A stretch of DNA of 64,000 nucleotides from a candidate division Zixibacteria bacterium HGW-Zixibacteria-1 (GTDB taxonomy: Bacteria; Zixibacteria; MSB-5A5; GN15; PGXB01), in NCBI GenBank assembly GCA_002838945.1, contig PGXB01000007.1, forward strand, positions 43,962 through 107,961, given 5' to 3'. This document shows positions 1 to 8,328 of this stretch, piece after piece. The notes below the pieces were generated by a model. That model saw nothing but the letters and a program-made list of their open reading frames with translations, ran no database searches and had not been told where the DNA came from. Position 1 is the stretch's first letter; the number at the start of each line of letters is the position of its first letter. The position numbers and the translations under genes were made by a program.

Positions 1-129
1 TCGCACTTCGCTACTCCAGATGTTGCAAATATTACAAGCATGTGATAACAATAATTAATATTAATTAATTGCCTTGACATATTAAGAAAATATCATTTTT
101 TAAGCATAAATACATCATTGATTACAATT

Positions 130-906
130 ATGCACTATATACAAAAATTAGTCGTTGTTTTAGTCGCGTTCTTAATGATTCTTGCAGTGACATGCGGCGA
201 CAGCGATAATCCCATTTACAGCGGACAAAATCCATTTCCCGCGGTCAGCGGCCCCGGCCTGTATATTCCCGATACGACATTCGATTTTGGTTATGTTCCT
301 CAGTTTGGCACCATAAGCCACAAATACCGGATGTATTCCGTCGGGGATGATACCCTGAATATCCTTCAGATCCGACCCGGCTGAGGCTGCACCAGAGCTC
401 CTTTGGAAAAGGACCAGCTTCTTCCCGGCGATAGCCTTGATCTGGAAATTATCTTCAGCTCCAAAGCCTATTATGGGATGGTGACCAAATCACCCGCCAT
501 TTACACGAATGAACCTGATTCCCTGATGCCCCAGAAAATAAGGCGGATTGTCCTGACCGCAAATGTTTATCGCAGTCTCGATACCACTTACCCGATCAAT
601 ATAATGCCCCACTTATTCAATATCACGACTCCCGTGAATGAAACCGACGACACAATTCCATTTCAAATCAAAAATTTTTCCAGGAACCGGGTCTATATAA
701 ATATCGTTGACTACCCGCGGGATTTTTTGAAATTGAGGATGCCGGATAGAATCGGCGCCGGGCAAACGGCAACCGGTTTTATTTCCCTTACGCCTCTTGG
801 GCTGACCAGCGAATTTAGAAAATCAATCACGATCGAATTGAATGGCCCCGGCCGAACCCGCTTTACTATTCCGGTCACGCGGGTACTGCCCGATAGAACA
901 CCTTGA
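130..906 (+). CDS. DUF1573 lipoprotein with an in-frame UGA at the conserved Cys (candidate selenoprotein)
   Basis: The frame from ATG 130 runs to TGA 382-384, and the same frame continues without further stops to 906, 258 codons in all. Residues 1-22 form a lipoprotein signal ending LAVTC. The body matches the DUF1573/ASPM-SPD-2-Hydin Ig-like pattern: a start like FDFGYV, then RPG-UGA-GCT, then LLPGDSLDLEIIFSS and YTNEP. In the family this motif is normally xCGCT, so codon 85 (UGA) sits on the first Cys. A hairpin with features of a bacterial SECIS lies just downstream. Other genes in this window end in TGA, so a reassigned code is unlikely. The alternatives are a nonsense mutation or sequencing error. 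TTG 118 is an in-frame alternative start; no strong ribosome site is visible. Function of the family is unknown. Confidence 0.65.
394..421 (+). promoter_or_regulatory. Candidate bacterial SECIS hairpin after UGA 382-384
   Basis: An upper stem 400-404 (CCTTT) pairs with 408-412 (AAAGG) around a GGA loop at 405-407. A lower stem 396-399 (AGCT) pairs with 416-419, with G395-T420 as a wobble and a three-base bulge at 413-415. The loop starts 20 nt after the UGA and opens with G, which fits the known requirements for bacterial SECIS elements (loop 16-37 nt from UGA, G among the first loop bases). This is hand folding only. Confidence 0.5.
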
Positions 907-1061
907 GATTAAGGCCATTTTTTCAATTAACCCCCCAAGCCTTATAATTTTTGTATTAATAATAGGAATTTATTAAAATAATCGGAATTGTGGCGCCGGC
1001 TGCCGGGCGGCCTGTCGGAACTTTCTATCCGGCTGACTGTTATAGCCATAGAATAAAAGTG

Positions 1062-1089
1062 TTGCTCAAAAAAGTGGATAGTGTATATT
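1062..1089 (+). promoter_or_regulatory. Likely sigma-70-type promoter of the yajC operon
   Basis: TTGCTC at 1062-1067 and TATATT at 1084-1089 are separated by 16 bases. The -10 box is 5/6 to consensus and the -35 is weak. It lies about 70 bases before the yajC start, upstream of the repeated leader element at 1091-1140. Confidence 0.45.
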
Positions 1090-1090
1090 G

Positions 1091-1140
1091 TGACGATAAA
1101 ATTTTCCTGTTCAGAAATTGAGCAGGCTGACGATAAAATT
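1091..1140 (+). repeat. Tandemly placed 13-base direct repeats in the yajC leader
   Basis: TGACGATAAAATT occurs at 1091-1103 and again, perfectly, at 1128-1140. Between them CCTG...CAGG can form a small hairpin. The unit sits in the predicted 5' untranslated region, immediately before the AAGGAG ribosome site of yajC, so it could be a binding site or an attenuating structure. Function is not known. Confidence 0.5.
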
Positions 1141-1155
1141 ATTAAGGAGTAAAAG

Positions 1156-1473
1156 TTGCATAACTTTTTACTGTTTTTTATGGGAGGCCCCGAAGCCTCA
1201 CAGGGCGGGGGTTCGTTCTTTGCAACCTGGGGTATATTAATCCCGCTATTCCTGATTATGTATCTGTTACTTATCAGGCCCCAGCGGAAAAGACAAAAGG
1301 AGCACGAGAAATTGCTTACGGAGTTGAAAAAAGGCGATAAAGTGGTGACCAACAGCGGTATTTTTGGCAGCATTTTCGCCATTTATGACGACAAAAACAA
1401 GATCGTGCTCAAAATTACCGATGAAGTTAAAATTGAAGTTCTGAAGTCCTCCATTGCGGGTAAGGTGGACTGA
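1156..1473 (+). CDS. yajC: Preprotein translocase accessory subunit YajC
   Basis: A 105-residue protein with a glycine-rich N-terminus, one membrane segment at about residues 23-41 (WGILIPLFLIMYLLLIRPQ) followed by the basic RPQRKRQKEH stretch, then a cytoplasmic domain with GDKVVTNSGIFG, the signature of YajC. In known bacteria YajC associates with SecDF and the SecYEG translocon at the inner membrane. The start is TTG 1156, chosen for the AAGGAG at 1144-1149. The gene opens a unit with def, fmt and rng, separated by 16, 33 and 1 bases. Length is typical for the family. Confidence 0.95.
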   Translation: MHNFLLFFMGGPEASQGGGSFFATWGILIPLFLIMYLLLIRPQRKRQKEHEKLLTELKKGDKVVTNSGIFGSIFAIYDDKNKIVLKITDEVKIEVLKSSIAGKVD

Positions 1474-1489
1474 AAGTTAGGGAGTTTTT

Positions 1490-2008
1490 GTGGCAGACAG
1501 GCCGATAGTTTATTACGGCGACCCGGTTCTAAGGGAAGAAGCTGAAGCAATCCAGGAAGTTGACCGGGAGACAAAAGATTTGGTGAGCGATATGATCGCC
1601 GCCCTTAAAGATGCCGGCGGGTTGGGCCTGGCGGCGCCTCAGGTAGGCGTTCCCAGGAGAATTTTTATCATCGATTTGACATCGATTGATTTAACCGAAT
1701 CCATAAAAGTTTTCATCAATCCCAAAATTATATATACCTCCGAAGAAGAGGTTGTATTGGAAGAAGGCTGCCTTTCATTTCCGGGAATATTTCAACGTAT
1801 TCAAAGGCCGGAAGTGGTTAGAGTCCGGGCGACCGATCTTGAGGGAAAGGAATTCACACTCGAGGCATCCGGAATGCTGGCTCGGGCAATCCAGCATGAA
1901 AATGACCATCTTAACGGCGTCTTGTTTATTGATTATTTTTCGCCGTTATCCCGGGCACTGGTTAAGGGTAAGCTCAATAAACTTAGGAAAATGGCCGCCG
2001 CGTCATAA
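1490..2008 (+). CDS. def: Peptide deformylase
   Basis: A 172-residue cytoplasmic metalloenzyme that removes the formyl group from nascent N-formylmethionine. All three family motifs are visible: GLGLAAPQ (residues 44-51), EGCLS with the metal-binding Cys94, and QHENDH with metal ligands His136 and His140 and catalytic Glu137. GTG 1490 is preferred because GGGAG lies at 1480-1484. It is followed 33 bases later by fmt, the enzyme that adds the formyl group, the common def-fmt pairing. Nothing looks damaged. Confidence 0.97.
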   Translation: MADRPIVYYGDPVLREEAEAIQEVDRETKDLVSDMIAALKDAGGLGLAAPQVGVPRRIFIIDLTSIDLTESIKVFINPKIIYTSEEEVVLEEGCLSFPGIFQRIQRPEVVRVRATDLEGKEFTLEASGMLARAIQHENDHLNGVLFIDYFSPLSRALVKGKLNKLRKMAAAS

Positions 2009-2041
2009 CCTTTCGGTTATCCTGCCACAACCGAAATCCAT

Positions 2042-2998
2042 ATGAATCTCGTTTTTATGGGCACGCCGGAAATCGCCCGGCGAGCACTTGAGTATTTGTA
2101 TAACAATACAAATCACAAATTACTGGCGGTTGTAACCGGCCCCGACAGGCCGGCCGGCCGCGGTTTGAAGCTGATTCCATCGCCGGTAAAAACAACGGCC
2201 GTAAAGCTGGGCGTTCCCGTCTTTACGCCCGAAGCTTTGAAAGATCCGGAATTTATCGACCGCATGAAAGAAATCGACGCCGATATATTTATCGTCGTTG
2301 CCTTTCGCATCCTGCCGGCCGAGCTTTTCACGATTCCGCCCAAGGGCTCAATTAACCTCCATGGCTCGCTGCTTCCCAAATACCGCGGGGCGGCCCCCAT
2401 CAATTGGGCCATTATCAACGGTGAGACCGAAACCGGCCTGACCACTTTTTTCCTGAAAAAATCAGTCGATACCGGCAATATCATTTATCAGGAAAAAATA
2501 AAAATCGAACCGGACGACAATTTCAGCGCTCTATATGAAAAAATGGCTGAAATGGCCGGCCCGGTCATCGAAAAAACTCTGGATTTGATCGCATCCGATC
2601 AAATCGAACCGATTAAACAGGATGATTCCCTGGCCACTCCGGCCCCGAAAATATCCCCGTTTGACTGCCTCATCGACTGGGGCTTCCCGGCCAAAAATGT
2701 GGTCGATTTCATTCGGGGTATGGCAACCACGCCCGGCGCCTACACCTATTTCAAGGACAGCAAACTTAAGGTTCTCCGTGCGGTTAATGCCGGCATCGAC
2801 CCTAAGGAAAAACTGCGGCCGGGACAAATCATTCCTGACAAACATAAGTTGTTGATTGCCGTCGCCGACGGAGCCGTCGAAATAACCGAACTGCTCCCTC
2901 AGGGAAAATCAAAAATAAGCGGCAATCAGTTCTTGAGAGGCTATAAACCGGCCGACAAAGAAATTTTTGGCGAAATGCCGAAAGGGGTTACAAACTGA
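2042..2998 (+). CDS. fmt: Methionyl-tRNA formyltransferase
   Basis: A 318-residue enzyme that transfers a formyl group from 10-formyltetrahydrofolate to methionyl-tRNA(fMet) before translation starts. The N-terminus MNLVFMGTPEIA and the folate-binding/catalytic segment with NLHGSLLPKYRGAAPINWA are diagnostic, with the active-site Asn-His pair in NLHGS and Asp in SVDTGNI. The C-terminal tRNA-binding OB domain spans roughly residues 205-310. The ribosome site is weak, so translation may partly depend on coupling to def. The stop is one base from the rng start. Confidence 0.97.
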   Translation: MNLVFMGTPEIARRALEYLYNNTNHKLLAVVTGPDRPAGRGLKLIPSPVKTTAVKLGVPVFTPEALKDPEFIDRMKEIDADIFIVVAFRILPAELFTIPPKGSINLHGSLLPKYRGAAPINWAIINGETETGLTTFFLKKSVDTGNIIYQEKIKIEPDDNFSALYEKMAEMAGPVIEKTLDLIASDQIEPIKQDDSLATPAPKISPFDCLIDWGFPAKNVVDFIRGMATTPGAYTYFKDSKLKVLRAVNAGIDPKEKLRPGQIIPDKHKLLIAVADGAVEITELLPQGKSKISGNQFLRGYKPADKEIFGEMPKGVTN

Positions 2999-2999
2999 A

Positions 3000-4541
3000 A
3001 TGAAGAAAGAGATTCTGGTCAACTGCTCCGAATATGAAACCAGAATTGCGATCATGGAAGACGACAAGCTGGTCGAGATGTATCTTGAACGGCCCCAGTC
3101 CGAGAGATTAGTCGGCAATATCTACAAGGGCAAAATCAAGACGGTCCTGCCGGGCATGCAGGCCGCCTTCATCGACATCGGCTTCGAAAAAGCGGCTTTT
3201 CTGCACGCTTCCGATATCGGATCGATTTCTCCTCACGAGACTCGCTTCGATCCCGAATTCGTCGATGAGGACCCGCCCGAAAAAATCGTCCGCAAAAGCC
3301 GCCGTGCCGGCATCGAAACGGTTCTCAAAGAGGGCCAGGACGTTCTCGTCCAGGTCATCAAGGAACCGATTTCGACCAAGGGCCCGCGCGTTACCACCGA
3401 AGTCTCGATACCGGGACGATACCTGGTGCTGGTGCCGGATGACGATCATGTTCGCGTTTCCAAGAGAATCTCCAGCTGGAACGAAAAGCGGAGACTGAAA
3501 AAAGTGGTCAATCCGCTGCGTCCCGAAGGATTCGGCGTGATTGTCAGAACCGAGGGCGAAGAAAAAAACGAGCCCGATTTCCGGTCCGACATCAAGCGCC
3601 TCGTGAAACTCTGGGCGCACCTTAAAAAGGCCAAAGAAACGCTGCCCGCGCCGTCGGTGATTCACAAGGAAGAGGAAATGATCACGTCGATCATCAGGGA
3701 TATTTTCACTGATGATGTCACCCGCCTGCTGGTCGATGACCGCCGCGAGTACCGGACGATCATGTCCTACATGCGTCATGTCATGCCGCACTTGAAAGAC
3801 CGCGTCGAAATGTACAAGGGCGACACCCAGTTATTCGACCTGTACAAGCTGGAGCCCGAAATTGAAAAAATGCTCGAGCGTAAAGTCTGGATCAAAAAAG
3901 GATCCTACCTTGTCATCGACCAGACCGAAGCCCTCATGACAATCGACGTCAACACCGGCCGCTTTGTCGGCAAAGGTGACCAGGAGACGACCATCCTGCG
4001 GACCAACCTCGAAGCGGTCAAAGAGATCTCCCGCCAGATCCGCCTGCGCGATATCGGCGGCCTGATCGTCTGCGACTTCATCGACATGACCAACCGCGGC
4101 AACCGCCAGCGGCTCAGCGATGAGTTCCGGAATGCCTTCAAAAACGACCGCGCCAAAAGGTCGATTCTCCCCGTCAACGAATTCGGACTGGTCGAGATGA
4201 CCCGCGAGCGCATCCGCCCTTCGCTGACCCATCAGTTCTCCGAACCGTGCCCGCACTGTCATGGTTTCGGGCGCATCACCTCGCGCGACACGGTCGCCGT
4301 CAAAATCGAGCGCTGGTTCAACCGCGCCAAAATCGACGGCCGCTTCAAGAAATTCGACCTGGTGGTTAATCCGATGATGGCCGAGACGCTGGTCGGCAAC
4401 GGCGCCAACCGCATCGGGAAAATCATGAAAATGCATAGTCTCAAAATTAACATCGTCCGCGACACGATCATCCCGACGCAGGAATTCAAGGTGTATGATC
4501 CGGCGCAAAACCTCGAGTTGACCGAGACGTACAAGGGCTGA
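3000..4541 (+). CDS. rng: Ribonuclease G/E family endoribonuclease
   Basis: A 513-residue RNase E/G-type enzyme that matures rRNA and cuts mRNA in the cytoplasm. An S1-like domain occupies roughly residues 35-130, interrupted by an insert rich in Lys and Arg. The catalytic region has TIDVNTGRF and GGLIVCDFIDM, carrying the two magnesium-binding Asp residues, and the zinc-link CPHCHGFG near residue 425. It has no long C-terminal scaffold, so it is RNase G-like rather than RNase E-like. ATG 3000 directly follows the fmt stop; an upstream in-frame start at 2967 would overlap fmt and adds residues not typical of the family. A strong terminator follows. Confidence 0.95.
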   Translation: MKKEILVNCSEYETRIAIMEDDKLVEMYLERPQSERLVGNIYKGKIKTVLPGMQAAFIDIGFEKAAFLHASDIGSISPHETRFDPEFVDEDPPEKIVRKSRRAGIETVLKEGQDVLVQVIKEPISTKGPRVTTEVSIPGRYLVLVPDDDHVRVSKRISSWNEKRRLKKVVNPLRPEGFGVIVRTEGEEKNEPDFRSDIKRLVKLWAHLKKAKETLPAPSVIHKEEEMITSIIRDIFTDDVTRLLVDDRREYRTIMSYMRHVMPHLKDRVEMYKGDTQLFDLYKLEPEIEKMLERKVWIKKGSYLVIDQTEALMTIDVNTGRFVGKGDQETTILRTNLEAVKEISRQIRLRDIGGLIVCDFIDMTNRGNRQRLSDEFRNAFKNDRAKRSILPVNEFGLVEMTRERIRPSLTHQFSEPCPHCHGFGRITSRDTVAVKIERWFNRAKIDGRFKKFDLVVNPMMAETLVGNGANRIGKIMKMHSLKINIVRDTIIPTQEFKVYDPAQNLELTETYKG

Positions 4542-4565
4542 CATTCATATTACGGAGCAAACTCT

Positions 4566-4593
4566 AAGGCAGGCGCCGCGCCTGCCTTTTTTT
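4566..4593 (+). terminator. Rho-independent terminator of the yajC-def-fmt-rng operon
   Basis: A perfect 10-bp stem (AAGGCAGGCG / CGCCTGCCTT) closes a CCG loop at 4576-4578 and is followed directly by a T-run. It lies 25 bases after the rng stop. Confidence 0.95.
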
Positions 4594-4659
4594 ATTTGCA
4601 ATCTGCGCGCGGTGGGTCGCCGCCCCTAAGATATCATTTCCACCCGCCTTGGCGGTATT

Positions 4660-4830
4660 GGTGCCCCACAGCTTGCTGTGGGTTTGTATCTTACAAAACA
4701 GTAGCCGGGCCGAGCCTGAAATGCACCGAAGACCAATAAAGCGTCTCTGCCTTTTTAAAAACCCGATTGATTCCCGCTTTGGCCAGATTATTGCCATTGC
4801 AATCGAACCCACAGCAAGCTGTGGGGCACC
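4660..4830. repeat. 25-bp perfect inverted repeat made of nested palindromes
   Basis: Arms at 4660-4684 and 4806-4830 are exact reverse complements. Each arm itself contains the hairpin CCCACAGC-(2 nt)-GCTGTGGG followed by GCACC. The 121-base spacer has no gene. The nested symmetry resembles paired REP/BIME elements. Confidence 0.85.
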
Positions 4831-5032
4831 CCGGCCGGTGTCCTGTCCCTACCGTTATTTGGCGGGCATACCGCCGCGGCGGGTTTCCGTTCGCACCAAA
4901 CAGAGTATCCACAATCCACATTTTTGACGCACCCATAGCCATAATTCTATTCACACCCCTCTATAATACCCCCTGCGGACGGAATTAACATCAAGGTGAT
5001 GGTGATTTTGCAAAGAAACATGGTTTAAGAAA

Positions 5033-5118
5033 CCCGGAGCGGAGCTCCGGGCCACGCCAGCCGCGCCAAATTTATTTGGGGCGGGGCTTTTAAAAACACA
5101 TCCCCAAACAAGTTTGGG
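5033..5118. repeat. Three REP-like hairpins with different stems but the same frame
   Basis: CCCGGAGC-gga-GCTCCGGG (5033-5051), CCAAAT-tt-ATTTGG (5066-5079) and CCCAAAC-aa-GTTTGGG (5103-5118) follow one another. The first and third, like the arms at 4660 and 4806, are followed by a GCCAC or GCACC tail. Stem sequence varies while stem length, loop size and tail are kept. Confidence 0.65.
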
Positions 5119-5380
5119 AATGCCACCCGGTCGCCCACAATTATACCTTATTGGGGGCGAACCATTTTTCTCCGGGGAATAGGTTTTTATTTATTTTAAA
5201 AACGCAAAAACAAAGCCAATTCCTTGTAAGCAAAATGAGGAATTCGAGTTACAAGGAAATTTCCGGCCGGTTTTATGGGGTCAAAACTTCAATTTGTATG
5301 TAATTTTGTCGGGGAATATCGCAGAAGGAATGTCGGGTTGCTCGCTTATTCGCCTGCGCTCAGGCGCTCGTAACACCGAC

Positions 5381-6520
5381 CTACCTTAGACTCGATTTCT
5401 TATTATTCAAAATGGCGGGGAGCCAGTCGGTGACGATCAGATTCTGGAGTAAGATGGCGGCGGCCATGTTGGGGTGGACATCATCCCCTTCATATTCGGC
5501 CCTGATACAGGCGTACCTGGGGTCGCCGTAAATCTTCTGGACCGTGGCATCATAGAAGGACCAGGTATGAAAATTGGGATAATTGTCCAAATCCTGAAGG
5601 GTGTCGAGCCAGAAAGCGTTCCAGGCCATGCAATTGTGTTTATCCACCGAATCCATAACGACACCATATCTTCCGTCATATTTGACCGGCGTTTCCATGA
5701 TATAAATAAAATCAATATCGCTGTAAAGAGCCGCCGAATCGCGCCACCGGAAAGCCTGATTGCGATACGAGGCCAGACTGTCATCGGACATCTCGACATA
5801 AATCAGCGGCCCGTATTTGAACCAGAGCATGTCGAAATCGGTGATATCGATCAATGTGTCGGGGTTCGGGATGGTATCGACAACGGTATCGACCAGCAGG
5901 AATCCGCCCTTGATACTGTCTTTGGTCATGGAGATGCCTTCCCAGAATCGGGTCAGGTGATGAATGTACATGTTGTTGATCGAATAGTTATAAATATCGT
6001 GCTGGGGATGCATCCAGCCGCAAACATGATTGGAGCTGTCGAAATCATCGGTCCGCCACCCGGCCCATGTCTCCCAGGGCGCGGTATTGGTCCGGTAATC
6101 CCACATGCGTATAAGCAGGTCATGCGCCTTGCCCAGGCTGTCAAGCCGGGATTTAAGGCCGGCAGCGGTATTATGCAGAATATATTGCCCGATAGAACTA
6201 TGCTGCCACATAATCGAGAGGGTGTTGGGGCATGGCGCCGAGCCTCCCCTGTAAAGGTAATTAATAAGATAGGTGATATCCAACAGATTAATACTGCCGG
6301 AGTTATTGACATCGGCTCATGCCGTCGGCGGCTTCTCGCCACAGTCCGGGGCCGGGCCGTATTTGTAGAGATAACAGATAAGATAGCTGGCATCCAGAAT
6401 ATTGACGGCGCCGGAATCATCAACATCCCCGCACACGTTTGCAATCGATATCACGGGCAGCAACAGAATAATCAGGCCCAGAATCGCTGCCGGCACTCTT
6501 ATCATAATAAAGTCTCTCAT
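5381..6520 (-). pseudogene. Secreted SGNH-hydrolase-like protein with N-terminal dockerin pair, interrupted by in-frame UGA
   Basis: The minus-strand frame from ATG 6520 encodes a signal peptide, a first dockerin-like repeat (CGDVDDSGAVNILDASYL), then TGA 6317-6319, and the same frame continues with a second repeat (ADVNNSGSINLLDITYL) and a 270-residue domain to 5381. That domain opens with a QHSSIG block and closes with DDVHPN, resembling the first and last blocks of SGNH/GDSL-type hydrolases; substrate unknown. The UGA aligns with the Cys that precedes the first repeat. No good SECIS is visible after it, so a nonsense mutation is the simplest reading, although the rest of the frame is intact. 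A second in-frame ATG at 6505 is an alternative start. Confidence 0.65.
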
Positions 6521-6790
6521 TCGATTTATTATACCGCCAAATCAGCAGGTGGTTCAGCCTGCCCCAATCGGCAATATATCTTGCCCAACAGATACAGAAA
6601 AGATACGAGATATATATGAGTTGGCAAGGGGAAAATGTTATGGCATTTTTGTTGACTATAACTGTCAGATCGCAAGCTCGATAAATCTAGGTCTCTTCAA
6701 GAATTCAGGATCTTTGACAAGATCTGACAGAACATTAATGCCAGGCAATTAATAATGTTTGAGGATGCCGCGAAAATAAGAAAGCCGCCA

Positions 6791-6899
6791 GGAACCTTCT
6801 CCCCTCTTGAGAGGGGTGCCCGAAGGGCGGGGTGTGTTTTCCCTCAAGCATGGCTTGCACACCCCTGAAGCCCCCTCTCGATAGGGGACTTGAGAAGAA
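6791..6899. repeat. Composite palindromic element upstream of the GT-C gene
   Basis: CCCCTCT-tg-AGAGGGG (6800-6815) is followed by GGGGTGTG...CACACCCC enclosing AAGC-atg-GCTT, then a second CCCCTCTCG...AGGGG segment and TTGAGAAG, which mirrors the CCTTCTC at the left end. The whole is a roughly 105-base imperfect inverted repeat without coding content, like a small non-autonomous or REP-type element. The rest of 6521-6971 holds only a 10-bp inverted repeat (CTGTCAGATC near 6662, GATCTGACAG near 6721). Confidence 0.6.
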
Positions 6900-6971
6900 A
6901 TCTATGGGCGGGGTTGAGGAGTTTATTATGTTCTTGATTTCAAGGCCGTTGTGGATTTAATTTCGGTATCT

Positions 6972-8324
6972 ATGAAAAAACCGAATTTGAATTCAGCCAT
7001 CTTCGCCGCGCTCCTGATAATCTATATAATCGGGCAGTTCCTGATCGGGACCTGGCAGCCGGCCGAGAAACGCTTCATATACAATGCCCCGGCCGATGTC
7101 GATTTTTTGTACTACGGCGCCATTATCAACTCGCTGACCGATAAAATGCCGCCGCAAAATCCGGCTTTTGCCGGCGTCAAACTAACCCAGCCGTTTATTC
7201 AATATTATCCGGCGGCATTATTGGCAAAAATTATCAATCCGTATAACACCATCCGCATTCTCAATTTGCTTTATGTCATCCTTTTCTGGTTGCTTTTCAG
7301 GAGCCTATTTCCAAACCGATACGGCCTGCCGCTGATTATCCTGTTTGCGTCATCGGTTTTCGCGGTTGATCTGAATTCGCTGGGCGTGGATCTTATCGCC
7401 CGCGGGTTCACCCATGCGCCGTTTATTATCCTTCTGGCGGCGGCCATATTTTGCAAAAGACTGCCCGTCCGTCTTTTTGCGATTTTCGGCGCGGCGCTTA
7501 TTAACGGCTACTCGATGCTCATGGTGGTGCCGTTTCTGGCGGTCATGGCAATCCTCAACCGGAAGCGCGAAGACATTTTCATCCTGGTTTCTTCCATACT
7601 CGGAACATTGGCGGCCTCGCTGATTGTCTCATCGGCGGTGACCGAAAGACCCTTCTATTTTGTCATCACCGAAGGTTTTTATTTCGATCCGATCGAGATT
7701 ATCAAACATGCCGCGCCGTTCATTGTCCTTTCGGTCTTTTACAAGCATCGCGACATGACCATACTGCTGGCGGTGGCGCTGTTATTCGGATCGTTTATTC
7801 ATTACAATCCCTTCTTTCCGATTTTCATGGCCTATTTCTGCGGGGCGATGATTGTCGCCGCGGGGCAGCCGCGGCTGCCGAGAGCGGAGATCCTGGCTTA
7901 CCTGATAACGGCGGTGCTGTTTGTCGGATTTGTATCAGCGGCCCGGGCCAAGTATGATCCGGCCAAGGGCGGATATTACCCCCGGCATGATATCCGGCTG
8001 GACAAGGCGATGGCATGGATCGCAGATAATACCGGTGATACCGACTGTTTTATGGCGGTGACGGCCGAAAACAACGATCTGGCGCTGGTTATGCAGGAGC
8101 GCCCGGTGTATCTCGGGTATATCGGTCATGTGGCGCATCTTGGTTTGTCATGGCAGGAGCGGTACAATAATATCACGAAGACATACCGGATGAATCTTGC
8201 GCCCGATGAAGTGGATTATATTTTCTACGGCCCGGTGGAAAAAAAATATTTTCCCAATGCCCGGCCGTCTTTCCCGGTTGTTTTTCAGGATGAAAATGTC
8301 GTGATATATAAAGCGCGGCGCTGA
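6972..8324 (+). CDS. Polytopic membrane protein, GT-C glycosyltransferase-like
   Basis: A 450-residue protein with about nine to ten hydrophobic segments in the first 330 residues and a soluble C-terminal domain of about 110 residues starting near WIADNTGDTDCF. An acidic pair, PADVDF, in the first extracytoplasmic loop is the kind of position that holds the catalytic Asp in GT-C enzymes, and the C-terminal domain with a WIxxNT start is common in lipid-linked sugar transferases. Sugar, acceptor and pathway cannot be read from sequence. ATG 6972 is preferred over GTG 6951, which would add seven residues. It faces the convergent pseudokinase gene with a four-base gap. Confidence 0.6.
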   Translation: MKKPNLNSAIFAALLIIYIIGQFLIGTWQPAEKRFIYNAPADVDFLYYGAIINSLTDKMPPQNPAFAGVKLTQPFIQYYPAALLAKIINPYNTIRILNLLYVILFWLLFRSLFPNRYGLPLIILFASSVFAVDLNSLGVDLIARGFTHAPFIILLAAAIFCKRLPVRLFAIFGAALINGYSMLMVVPFLAVMAILNRKREDIFILVSSILGTLAASLIVSSAVTERPFYFVITEGFYFDPIEIIKHAAPFIVLSVFYKHRDMTILLAVALLFGSFIHYNPFFPIFMAYFCGAMIVAAGQPRLPRAEILAYLITAVLFVGFVSAARAKYDPAKGGYYPRHDIRLDKAMAWIADNTGDTDCFMAVTAENNDLALVMQERPVYLGYIGHVAHLGLSWQERYNNITKTYRMNLAPDEVDYIFYGPVEKKYFPNARPSFPVVFQDENVVIYKARR

Positions 8325-8328
8325 CTCT

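Larger units (their letters stand above)
4594..5380. other. Gene-free, repeat-rich intergenic region
   Basis: About 790 bases with no convincing coding sequence on either strand. It holds the 25-bp inverted repeat listed below, four short hairpins of similar design, an inverted repeat TTCCTTGTAA (5220-5229) / TTACAAGGAA (5249-5258) around a 19-base spacer, and a small hairpin CGCCTG-cgct-CAGGCG near 5351-5366. This looks like a collecting point for REP-like elements between convergent or unrelated transcription units. Confidence 0.7.

Noticed and set aside
118..384. A separate 88-residue protein ending at TGA 384, with an independent gene from 403
   Set aside because: Both lie in one frame, the Ig-like domain is split exactly inside its conserved motif, and 403 (TTG) has no ribosome site.
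942..1574. Minus-strand frames opposite yajC
   Set aside because: They overlap unmistakable yajC and def sequence and have no start signals or family features.
6317..6319. Selenocysteine at the dockerin UGA
   Set aside because: No hairpin with a G-starting loop at the right distance could be folded, and dockerins are not redox proteins; kept as a pseudogene with a note.
5474..6619. A 381-codon plus-strand frame opposite the interrupted SGNH-like gene
   Set aside because: It is antisense to recognisable dockerin and SGNH-like sequence, lacks a ribosome site and has no family features.
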